Below the pieces are notes generated by a model. The model was not told the DNA's origin. It worked only from the letters and a program-made list of their open reading frames with translations, and did not search any database. Shown one piece after another: positions 10,724-19,392 of a stretch of 64,000 nucleotides of DNA. Both the position numbers and the translations under genes were made by a program. This stretch comes from Salisapilia sapeloensis (lineage: Eukaryota; Oomycota; Peronosporomycetes; Peronosporales; Salisapiliaceae), in the NCBI GenBank assembly GCA_023334545.1, contig JAADVB010000004.1, forward strand, positions 112,802 through 176,801. Reading direction: 5' to 3'. Numbering within the stretch: position 1 is the stretch's first letter; the number at the start of each line of letters is the position of its first letter.

Positions 10724-11770
10724 TTACTTTTGCACAAGCTCGTACAGGTCGTGGCGCTTCTGCTGCGACGTCGGAATGTTGCGACGAACCTCGTCCACTT
10801 GCTCCACATCGATGTCGCCGTACACAATGGCAGGCTCGTGCTCGCACTTGGAGATGACTTCGCCCCACGGAGCCACGATCGTTGAGTGTCCCCACGCCTG
10901 GTAGCCTCCGTCCGGGTTGCGAGCAGGAGATGCAGACGCGACGTAGAGCTGGTTGTCCACGGCTCTCGCGCGCTGGAGCAGCTCCCAGTGCGCCGGACCG
11001 GTGGTCATGTTGAAGGCGCTTGGGAAGATCAATGCCTTGGCACCGTTCTGGCGCATGAGCATCGACAGCTCCGGGAAGCGAATGTCGTAGCAGATCGCGA
11101 CACCAATCTTGCAGTACGGAGTCTCGATAATCGTGAATTTGTCGCCAGCAGTCAGCGTATCGCTCTCCTTGAACGTGATCTTGCCAGGCACGTCAATGTC
11201 GAACAAGTGGACCTTGCGGTGCTTGGCCAAGATTTGTCCTTCCGGCGAAAAGCTGACGCTCGTGTTGAAGATGTGGCCGTCCGAGTCACGCTCCGGGATT
11301 GATCCGCCGATCAGGTAAACCTGGTTGGACTTGGCAGCCTGGGACAAGGCAAATGTGGACGGATGGACATCCACATCGAGCTGTCCTTCGGTCGAGGGAA
11401 TCGGCTCTGCGTAGACTGGGAAGCTCGCGTTCGCGTACGGCGAGTTCCAGATCTCTGGCAGCACCACTACATTGGCTCCATTTGAAGCAGCTTCGGCAAT
11501 GGCTTGCGTGACGGTGGTAATGTTCTTGGCCTTGTCCTCCGTCACGGAGGTTTGGCAGAGGGCTAGCTTGAATTTCGTCGAAGTGCTCATGGCTCGAGTT
11601 GTGAACAATGGGCTTGCAGTTGGTTCAGTGAGGGAGAAAGATCGAGGGAATAGGCAGCGGCTGGCTCTGAAAGCTTGTCGTAGCATGTACAATAGACTCT
11701 CTGAGGCTGGTGAATATTGACTGCAAACAGGTGGACGTAAAGCCGAACTACTTGACTTGAGTATGGACAT
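10724..11770 (-). CDS. omega-amidase, NIT2-type carbon-nitrogen hydrolase
   Basis: An intronless nitrilase-superfamily amidase. NIT2 hydrolyses alpha-ketoglutaramate and alpha-ketosuccinamate. The catalytic triad is visible: Glu in VVLPEIWNSPY, Lys in KHRKVHLFD and Cys in GVAICYDIRFPE. FPSAFNMTTGPAHWELL and RARAVDNQLYVASASPARN are also typical of NIT2. From the ATG at 11770 it has 348 residues. The family core starts only near FKLALCQTS, so about 65 residues are extension. That start would leave 36 bases to the divergent gene at 11807. The ATG at 11686 (MLRQAFRASRCLFPRSFS) gives a good mitochondrial presequence, and 11590 a cytosolic form, so both are real alternatives. Confidence 0.9.
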   Translation of the reverse strand: MSILKSSSSALRPPVCSQYSPASESLLYMLRQAFRASRCLFPRSFSLTEPTASPLFTTRAMSTSTKFKLALCQTSVTEDKAKNITTVTQAIAEAASNGANVVVLPEIWNSPYANASFPVYAEPIPSTEGQLDVDVHPSTFALSQAAKSNQVYLIGGSIPERDSDGHIFNTSVSFSPEGQILAKHRKVHLFDIDVPGKITFKESDTLTAGDKFTIIETPYCKIGVAICYDIRFPELSMLMRQNGAKALIFPSAFNMTTGPAHWELLQRARAVDNQLYVASASPARNPDGGYQAWGHSTIVAPWGEVISKCEHEPAIVYGDIDVEQVDEVRRNIPTSQQKRHDLYELVQK

Positions 11771-11806
11771 GAATTCGCAAACGATCTAAAAAAACCCAAG
11801 AACAAT

Positions 11807-12616
11807 ATGAATCGAGTACTACGATTGCGGCAGGTAGATCTGCTTTATACGACAACTTAGATCTATAAATTTATGTGCTTGATGGGTAGTTGGTGCCAAG
11901 GACACGGCAGTTCAGCTACACGCCTCCACATGCCGTTGAAAACGACAATTCTTCGACCGTAGGCTTGCTCGGCCTCGGTGCAGTCGTCGGGTTCGTATAT
12001 GATACGTTAACAGTTTCATAAGCATGTGACTTACTCTTTCCCATGATTGCACCAATAGAGGAATGGCGTATGTCTACTATGATCCGGACGTGCTGCCAGA
12101 ATCGATCCGCAAGTGGCTTCCGATTCAAGAACCAGAAGGCAAAGCCATGTCGTTGGAAGAGTATGAGGAGTGGCGAGCGAAGCAAAACAAGTACCCGACG
12201 GGTAAATCAAAGGAAAAGGAGGAGGAAGACGTTGTAATCGAAGAGGACACGGACACTGCTGCCCCACCTGAGATCGACAGTACATTCCTCGAGATTTGAT
12301 CTCTACGTCATTGGATCCTCACGCTGTCTCACTCGTAGATCCTCCACTCGTAAAGAAGGACCTTCCTCCGGCAGAAATGAGGGCTTCGCTACTAAAGCTC
12401 CTGGATGAAGCTCGTGAAAACGAGGCAGCTTTCTTGGATGACTTGAAGAAGAGTCGGACTCGTATCACGGACGAAGAGCGACAAATGGTATTTTAAATAC
12501 GCACCTAGGAAGAGAATCGATTACGATGTGCTTTTGTGAATGTATAGAAACAAGCTTTTAAGGATGAAAAAGCTCGGATTAAGAAGCAGCTCAAGAGTGT
12601 CCCGGAGGAAAAGTAA
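11807..12616 (+). CDS. small mitochondrial single-pass membrane protein, 5 exons, family not recognised
   Basis: Exons 11807-11833, 11890-11990, 12059-12279, 12339-12487 and 12548-12616 are in phase and give 188 residues. No single exon is striking, but splicing gives a coherent product. It has an Arg-rich presequence (MNRVLRLRQ|LVPRTRQFSY), then a Gly-rich transmembrane helix made across the second junction (VGLLGLGAVVG|GMAYVYY). Next is YDPDVLPESIRKWLPIQEP, an acidic linker, and a C-terminal charged helix ending KSVPEEK. This suggests an inner-membrane protein with its soluble helical part outside the bilayer. The third intron hides the TGA at 12297-12299. I do not recognise the family. It starts 36 bases from the longest NIT2 start on the other strand. 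Confidence 0.7.
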
Positions 12617-13158
12617 TGTCCCTTGGAATGAAGGAATGCAACATGAAGACAGACTTTTGATTGGAATTTGTAATACCCTTGTTTGAAATATCCTTTACCG
12701 TTGTCCTGCTTGCATGTCAGAGGAATTAAAACTACTGCTAACAGTCACGCTCACCACAAAAGCGGTAGGAGGCACGAGGAGATGCTTGAGGTGGTGTTAT
12801 CGTTCCGGTTGAAAGAGAGAGAATTGTTGGTGAAACCTTTCGGTTCGGACTTTGACACAAGCCTGGTTTAGACTGATTCACATCTCTTGGTGAGGGAATC
12901 GAAGACGAAATCAACAGGTTCTTCTCATAGATCAAACTTCGACCGAAAGAATCCTGCTGGTTCTACTATCACGGTGATAATTTCATTTGGATGTAGAGAA
13001 GAGCTTGAAAAGTGGCTCTCACCTTTCGTACTAGTACATTTCGGCGTGAGAGTGGAATATCACTCATACTGTGGCGTCCACTCGGTCTACAATGCTTTAA
13101 CTATTAGTTAATGATCTCTATCTCTCAACTACATTTAAACGGTGCAGCAGCACGAAGA
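12617..13158. other. intergenic, nothing recognised
   Basis: Between two convergent genes. Short open frames occur on both strands (for example 12887-13111 plus) but none has a family pattern, a signal peptide or splice sites that link it to more coding sequence. Confidence 0.6.
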
Positions 13159-16100
13159 CTACCTGTATCCAGCGACTTTCTGCTTTGTGGCGGTAATGGC
13201 CGAGGGATTATTTATATTTACGGTTGGTGGTAAGACACATGGCGTATCTCCAAGTTTCTCAAAGGAAAAGGAAGACATTTCAGTTTCAATGTAACTGGGC
13301 TTGGCGGTGGATCGCTTAAGGACTCCATTCCGAACCTCATGGGCTCCTAATGATTTTAGCTCTCGAATTAGAGCTTCTCCATCCTCTCCCTTTGCGTCTG
13401 GAAGTGATAGACGTGAACGATCTTTTGCTTGTATTATCCGATTTATTGTTGATGGACCTAAAAGGTCATGCACATCCGATCCTAGGCTTGGCAACGAACC
13501 CTGCTTGAACTGCAGACTTCCACTAGACGGTGGATAAACTGTGTTCGCCTTTATTTTCGATTCCCGAAGTTTCCGGCATCCCCATGTCGATGGTAAATAC
13601 CCTTCTCGCCGAGAATTTTGAGTTGCGTCCCAACTAATTGGGCGTGGCTGCTTCCCATCAAGTTCATTATCAAGCTTGCTATCTGATGCTTCGATAGCGA
13701 TTATCGCGCCTTCATCCGTCTGATCAACTTTTTCGAAATTTGTCAGGCTACCAACATTGTGATGTTGTGGAAGCTGCGCTTCCACATTAAGCTGAAAGTC
13801 AGATCGTCTGGACCGATCACTTTGCACACGTTTTGATGGCTTATCAGACGGACATGTCGTTTGGGCTTCATTGCTATCTTGCTTCTGTAGACGGAAGATG
13901 ATGCCCAAATCACGCAGCTGAGGGACCAGCAAGAGCGGAAAGTTAGAACGGAAATCCTCCACGCCATCCAACAAACGCTGTCGTAGTCTTACGTCTTTCA
14001 CTGCAATCACAAATATAGCTTCGCACAACGCAGCTCCAGCTTGCTGAAGATGAAGCGTATTAAAGTGCGTATCTCTACGTTCACCAACGCTAGGACCACA
14101 AAACGAGCTTTCCATTGTAAAGCTCCATGAAACATTAAACTCGTCAAATACTACAACTCTTGCAGTCGTCTTCTTGTCTTTACTAATTGTGAAGCTGCAA
14201 TCTGTATAGCTGAGAAAGTCTTTTGCATTAGGCTGGGCCGCAAAAAGCTTGGCGAATAACTTTGCTAGCGGGTTCGGACGTCGCTTGGGATCGCAACCGT
14301 ATAAAAACATGTTCCGCTTTCGACTATGTCCATGTACATCGCAGAACAGCAGCACACCTCGCTGGTTGCACTCCTTTTCTAAAAGCTTCTTCGCATAATA
14401 GATTGTAGGGTGATCAACTTCACTCGGTTGATGCCAATGACGATTTAGATCAACACACGACAGTGCACATCGGCTATGACCATAATACACGCCATCAGGA
14501 TTGAGCATCGGAATGATGCGGAAGACGAAGAGTCGACGCAATGTGCGTGCTAGCAGCGAATTTCCAGTTAAAAAGTCTAGGATACCTCGCATGATCCACG
14601 ACGCTTGCGTTTCACCTGGGTGGACTCTAGCGGTAAGCATAATAGTCTTTCGTTCTCTCCATTCAAGTTTAGTCTTGGCATCAAAATCCGATATGGTAAC
14701 TAGCTCGCACTGTTTTCCATCGATCGTTCGGCATAGTTCAGAACGCTTGATGATATTTGGTGGTGTGACTTTAAGAAGATGACGCATGTGAAAAGCGTGA
14801 TCGGTAAGTGTATATGGATAGCTGTGTGCGACCAAGTACGTGTCCTCTTCATTTTCAAACGTCAATGTGAATGTGAGTGTATAAAATGTTGCTTTGGATA
14901 CATTCGAAGTGTCATTCGTGCCTTCCGCTGTAGGGTTCTTTGCCCGATGGATTGACCGCAAGTATGGATTGGCAAAATAGGCCACGTTCTTACCTTGCCT
15001 CAGCCACCCAATGTTCTCCTCACTCGCATTTTTGACCGAGTACACAAGTGGAAGTAGGCCATGGTTAAATAAACTGTCTGGTTTGCATAAATTAATGATG
15101 TTAAATGTGTAAGTCATACGAGCATTCTCTCGTGGTAACTTGACGTTGCTGATTCCAAAATAGAACCATTGCATGCTTCCCCACGCATTTCCATCACTGC
15201 GCAATAGCAAATCATACTCTTGGTCTCCAATGCGGATTGCTGACGCTAGATTTCCACTTTCAAAGTCACTGTCAAACGTCAAAGATGGCGTATTGCTATC
15301 TTCAAATGCTTGGCTCGTAGAGGGAATGTCGTATGGAATTGGATGCTCAAGTTTATTATGATAGCTTTTTTCTGTGCTTTGTTGTGCGAACTTCTTTTTC
15401 TTCGCTGTGTACACGACTCGAGCTCTGTAATGAGGATCTCGACGATTGAATTCGGCACGCAGCTGCTGAGCTGTTTCTATGTAATCACTCATATCACTAC
15501 GACTTTGTGAATTGCAAGACTCCAAACAACATGGTGAATCAGGTTTTAGTAACGTGAGCTTGGGCCTGTCATTGTACGGATGTCTCGGGTAGCAAGTCCC
15601 GGATGCATCAAAATAGCAATTAGCCTTGTACTCCATCTCATCAGCCTTGATATCGTCTTGTGTATTTAGTAATCTATCCGTTTGGTCAGCATTATTCAAC
15701 AATGTATCTTCTTCATGTTCGTCAAGAATGGGAGCGCAGGGTGATTCGTCATCTCTCTCAGCATCTTCACATTCACTATCACCACTATCATCGTTTCCAT
15801 GAATTGATCCGTTTTCTGCCTCATCTCCGTCTACATCGTTTTGATCTTCATTACTTGATGATGCTTCCAGAGCTACTGCACCTTCATCATTAGGGATGTC
15901 TTGGCTCATGGCTGCACTCGTTTCCTCATTTTTTAAATTTGTCTGATTATCGTTTCGTTCGTTTTCACCGTCACGTTCTGCTACAATGGCGATTCTATCA
16001 TCTGATTGATAAAGCTTATTCTGTTGTAATTCCGTCGATACTGATACTCCATAAGTCTCGTCGTCGTGACTTTGATCACGTATAGGACAGCTACCCTCTT

Positions 16101-16425
16101 TCTGCAGCAACTGTCTGACGTGTGCTCGGTACAACTCATTAACATTGTCCATTTCTCTTCCGAACAAACATGAACCGAACTTCACTTTCAATTTAGGAGT
16201 TGTCTTCACTTGTGGTGGATTTAAACGTGACTGCACACACATAGCTATAGTAGCTACTGTAGATGCGCTTTCATTTGTGTAAGATGTCGATCTTTTCTCC
16301 ATTTTGGTGCCATGAATAGTTGTCAATGCTTGTTTAATTGCAGAACTTAGACGCTGACGGTCACCGTTTTGAAGACATCGTTTGGTATGCAACGTCCTGT
16401 ATAGGTAGAAATACAACTCCGCCAT
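13159..16425 (-). CDS. cytosolic carboxypeptidase (CCP/AGBL family, M14) acting on tubulin
   Basis: An intronless 1088-residue protein. CCPs remove glutamates or the C-terminal residue from tubulin tails and so tune flagellar and cytoplasmic microtubules. The first third is disordered and acidic (Asp/Glu/Asn runs around residues 130-260). Next is the CCP-specific N-terminal beta domain (WFYFGIS, then MTYTFNIINLCKPDSL and a YPYTLTD segment). The M14 peptidase domain has zinc ligands HPGE and DVHGHS, the substrate-binding DLNRHW, NPDG, and the catalytic Glu in FTMESSFCG. The C-terminal 250 residues are low complexity. The subfamily (CCP1-6) is not resolved. The ARM-like gene upstream ends only 29 bases before this start, on the same strand. 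Confidence 0.9.
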   Translation of the reverse strand: MAELYFYLYRTLHTKRCLQNGDRQRLSSAIKQALTTIHGTKMEKRSTSYTNESASTVATIAMCVQSRLNPPQVKTTPKLKVKFGSCLFGREMDNVNELYRAHVRQLLQKEGSCPIRDQSHDDETYGVSVSTELQQNKLYQSDDRIAIVAERDGENERNDNQTNLKNEETSAAMSQDIPNDEGAVALEASSSNEDQNDVDGDEAENGSIHGNDDSGDSECEDAERDDESPCAPILDEHEEDTLLNNADQTDRLLNTQDDIKADEMEYKANCYFDASGTCYPRHPYNDRPKLTLLKPDSPCCLESCNSQSRSDMSDYIETAQQLRAEFNRRDPHYRARVVYTAKKKKFAQQSTEKSYHNKLEHPIPYDIPSTSQAFEDSNTPSLTFDSDFESGNLASAIRIGDQEYDLLLRSDGNAWGSMQWFYFGISNVKLPRENARMTYTFNIINLCKPDSLFNHGLLPLVYSVKNASEENIGWLRQGKNVAYFANPYLRSIHRAKNPTAEGTNDTSNVSKATFYTLTFTLTFENEEDTYLVAHSYPYTLTDHAFHMRHLLKVTPPNIIKRSELCRTIDGKQCELVTISDFDAKTKLEWRERKTIMLTARVHPGETQASWIMRGILDFLTGNSLLARTLRRLFVFRIIPMLNPDGVYYGHSRCALSCVDLNRHWHQPSEVDHPTIYYAKKLLEKECNQRGVLLFCDVHGHSRKRNMFLYGCDPKRRPNPLAKLFAKLFAAQPNAKDFLSYTDCSFTISKDKKTTARVVVFDEFNVSWSFTMESSFCGPSVGERRDTHFNTLHLQQAGAALCEAIFVIAVKDVRLRQRLLDGVEDFRSNFPLLLVPQLRDLGIIFRLQKQDSNEAQTTCPSDKPSKRVQSDRSRRSDFQLNVEAQLPQHHNVGSLTNFEKVDQTDEGAIIAIEASDSKLDNELDGKQPRPISWDATQNSRREGYLPSTWGCRKLRESKIKANTVYPPSSGSLQFKQGSLPSLGSDVHDLLGPSTINRIIQAKDRSRLSLPDAKGEDGEALIRELKSLGAHEVRNGVLKRSTAKPSYIETEMSSFSFEKLGDTPCVLPPTVNINNPSAITATKQKVAGYR

Positions 16426-16454
16426 CTAATTTACTAGTTTAGTACTCTTTATAA

Positions 16455-17955
16455 TCATGCTCCAAACAGTTTGGACAAGTACTTTACTTCAGTTGTAAGT
16501 GCATCCGAAGTTAAAGAAATATTGCCAATGACATCCACTGCTATCTTACAAAAGTCTCGGCTTGGCTCGGTATCTATCACCTACATGTGCTAAACATTAA
16601 TCCACGACGTTTTATTTCGCGAAGCAGTGACTTACACTGTCCGGCTGAGCATTGATCATGGCAAAAACTTGCGATATAAGCCATGGTTCTGATCGTCGAT
16701 AGTGACAAAGGTCGTACAGAGTTTCCATGGTAATCGTGCGACTGAGAACTCCCAATGAAGTGATGCATGATCGGCTCAAGCTCTTTATGATTATAATAAG
16801 GTCATCTTTAACAATGGCCATGTTCATATCATTTTTATGTGTTAATTCATGATACAAATGTAGCAATCGTTTCATTGTGGTTGAGTCAATGAGGCTCGGT
16901 AGCTCTGATACGTTCTGACAGGCGGTTGCGAAGAAGCGATATACATAGATTACTGTTTTGGCATCGTCACTGCAAGCTTTTGCTGCCGTCACCAGCACTT
17001 CGCCTCGGCATATACCTGGCGAGATGAATTCAGTCATGTCGAGTTTGCTCTCGATAGCATAGGTAGAAATCAGGACGAGAAGGTAGCAGGCATCAGCGCC
17101 CATTTTCGTCAAGTGCTCCTTTTCGCTGCGTGCCAACATTTGGAAGACAGTAACCACTATACCGTATCTTAGCATGATCCCTTGCATCTCTGTAGATTCT
17201 GCTATCCGCCGAATTATATAAAGTGCTAGTTGGAGAGAGCTCATTGACACTTGGTCATCGTCGATAATCGTCTTCAGACGATAGACGTCATCGTGGCTTA
17301 CACTAGGTAAAGTTGAAAATGTAGACAAGAGATCACGGAATATGTTATTCAATGTTTCTCGCAGTTTCTCAGGCAATGTCTTCTCGCACAAAAACAATTG
17401 CAGGAAGATGTCAAATCCATCCTTGTCGATAATATCAGTCTTTTTAATGACACGAATAGCCATCATCCACTCGAGCATATTTAAACAAAACTTTAGGATG
17501 ACATGGCTCTCATATTCTTCTGTCTGCCCATTTCTTCGTAAGAACTGAAGTAGCATTTTGGTAACTTCGCACTTCATGTACATACCTTCAGGACCTGATG
17601 CACCATCGTGCTGGACTATAAAGTCGATCTGTATTGATATAAGCTCCAAGGCCAATTTCTGCTGTCGGACATTAACGTTTTCCGATATTTCATTAGAGTT
17701 TCGATCTAATGCATCTAATGCAAGTCTCAGCCCTCGGTTGTCAATTCGCAATTGAGCCTGAGCTAGTTCATTGTCGTGGACAAGGTCAACTATAACTTCC
17801 AGGATTCGATCTTGAGCAGGTGACGTAAATGCGAGTTCGACTAATTCGAGAATACCACGATGATCGTCTTTCATGCACTGAGCTCGTATTTCATCACAAA
17901 CTGCTTTTACGGCACCGTCCGCCGCACTCTCCAGCTTCTGCGCTAAGCTTTGCAT
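16455..17955 (-). CDS. ARM/HEAT-like helical repeat protein, 2 exons, family not recognised
   Basis: Exon 1 is 17955-16636 and exon 2 is 16580-16455; the 55-base intron begins GTAAGT and ends TGTAG. Splicing joins NAQPDS to VIDTEPSRDF and ends in KYLSKLFGA, replacing a premature stop inside the intron. The 481 residues are almost all amphipathic helices with Leu/Ile heptads (LELISIQIDF, ILKFCLNMLEWM, LALYIIRRIAES), suggesting an armadillo-like solenoid. There is no signal peptide or membrane helix. Being head-to-tail with the tubulin carboxypeptidase may hint at a microtubule role, but that is only positional. I do not recognise a named family. Confidence 0.7.
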
Positions 17956-18381
17956 TCCAGATGCACTGCTCCAAGTTCACGAAACGACGCGAGGTAGCAC
18001 GAAGATTCATTCATTGACAAAAATAGTCGAGCGTCTACTGAGGTTAATGATAGGTAAAGTTCCAAACTAGCTTGTACAAACAATCTACTACGAACTTCTA
18101 GAGGGTATGAGTGCTAGCCTAGAGTCCGCTTTGATTGCATGTGGTCCATAGAGACTCCTTGATGTAGGCGGCGATTGATGGATTGACTTGATGTCTCTAG
18201 AGTAGAGAGCACAAGCAATGCATAAGAAATATTTATTTACTCCATTTATTATTAATCAGACGTCAGGTAATGACTAAACGTGCATGTGAATTAATGCAGA
18301 TCCATAGAACAACCAAGACCTCGCAGTGGCGGTGTCTTGCAACTTCCTCTGTGCACGCATCTGAAGCATTTGGACCAGACG
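17956..18381. other. intergenic, nothing recognised
   Basis: AT-rich stretch including short A/T runs near 18220-18260. No open frame of note on either strand. Confidence 0.6.
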
Positions 18382-18862
18382 TCATGTTTGTAGACGTGAT
18401 ATTTGACAATCTGTGAAAATTGTCTTCAACCGTAGATGCTTCTGGTTTTTGATACTTTTACATCCATCTGAGTACAACGATTTAATGCCAACTGGGATAA
18501 TCACGTCCGTCATTTGCGCCTCGAAAAGGTCAAGTGGGCATACCATAGACCAAATTATCCAGGAGCAGCTTGTTCATCTCGAAAGAACCCTCCGACCAAA
18601 GTAAACGCTCCAGCAAACTTTTGATGAAGCCAGAAGCCAAACTACCGGTCATCAAATTCAGTAGGAGATTGAAAAACCAGTAAGCATTCAAATAAACAGA
18701 ACTGCCATTTAAAATTGTAACGGCTTCCTGTGCCGTGGCTTTTTTCCTAGGAAGTCTGCACCGCACGATGGGCATCAAGATAATTGACACCTGTAAAATA
18801 CCAAGACTCGGCAAAATCGTCATCCAGAACGAAGAGACCAACAGCAACATACAGCGTAGCAT
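18382..18862 (-). pseudogene. TB2/DP1/HVA22-like membrane protein gene, frameshifted
   Basis: From the ATG at 18862 the frame gives a hydrophobic protein: MLRCMLLLVSSFWMTILP, a basic stretch with PRKKATAQEA, then VYLNAYWFFNLLLNL and LLERLLWSEGSFEMNKLLL, ending GMPT and a stop near 18530. The layout (a membrane segment, an AYW/TYW segment, an amphipathic hairpin, then a third helix) resembles TB2/DP1/HVA22 (REEP5) ER-shaping proteins. In the next frame the sequence continues as LDLFEAQMTDVIIPVGIK, which fits the segment expected after the third helix. One frameshift therefore appears to break the gene. Family resemblance is by pattern only. An intron using the GTATGC at the break would instead remove this segment, so an intact short gene is not excluded. 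Confidence 0.4.
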
Positions 18863-19392
18863 GATGAACAATCTAGCTCATTGTATCTCTCATAGCCAAT
18901 CTTTAAAATCGACTTAATGCTTGAGGAGTAAGATCGCTGCAACGAGTTTCATATTGTTCAGGGTGGCAGATTTGGCTCCAAGCAAAGCTCACTGTGTTTT
19001 ATTTTCCTAGATCGACATAGAACAAAAGTGACGTCGCGTAAAGAGGTTCCGGGATCTGCCACAGGCTGCATGAAATTTAGCTTCGGCATGGGCTGCCGGA
19101 AGCGTTTGTTTTATTCGTGCATCGGATCATGGATACATTCGTGGCTGATGGAGAAGACACTCCGATTGACACGGCCATGCTATGGGTGAATAGATGTCTT
19201 GGCTTCTTTCATTTTGTGTGCACATTGGCAAAGAGTACGGCCTTTAAAGCCTGGACGGTGTCCGTTGATGAGATTAATAGCTAGACAAGGATACTACGTA
19301 TCCTTTTCCGAATAGTATGTGCTGCAAAAATGCGCAAGGAAGATGATACGCTGTCATGTAAAGGCACGACCTACCACACTAAAGACCCGTGC
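18863..19392. other. intergenic, one short unexplained open frame
   Basis: A 51-residue plus-strand frame begins at an ATG near 19130 (MDTFVADGEDTPIDTAMLW) and includes a hydrophobic stretch. It has no family pattern and I do not call it a gene. The rest shows nothing. Confidence 0.4.

Noticed and set aside
11916-12185. Minus-strand frame containing MGKSKSHAYETVNVSY
   Set aside because: The same bases form exon, intron and exon of the mitochondrial protein on the plus strand with consistent phases; the minus product has no family match.
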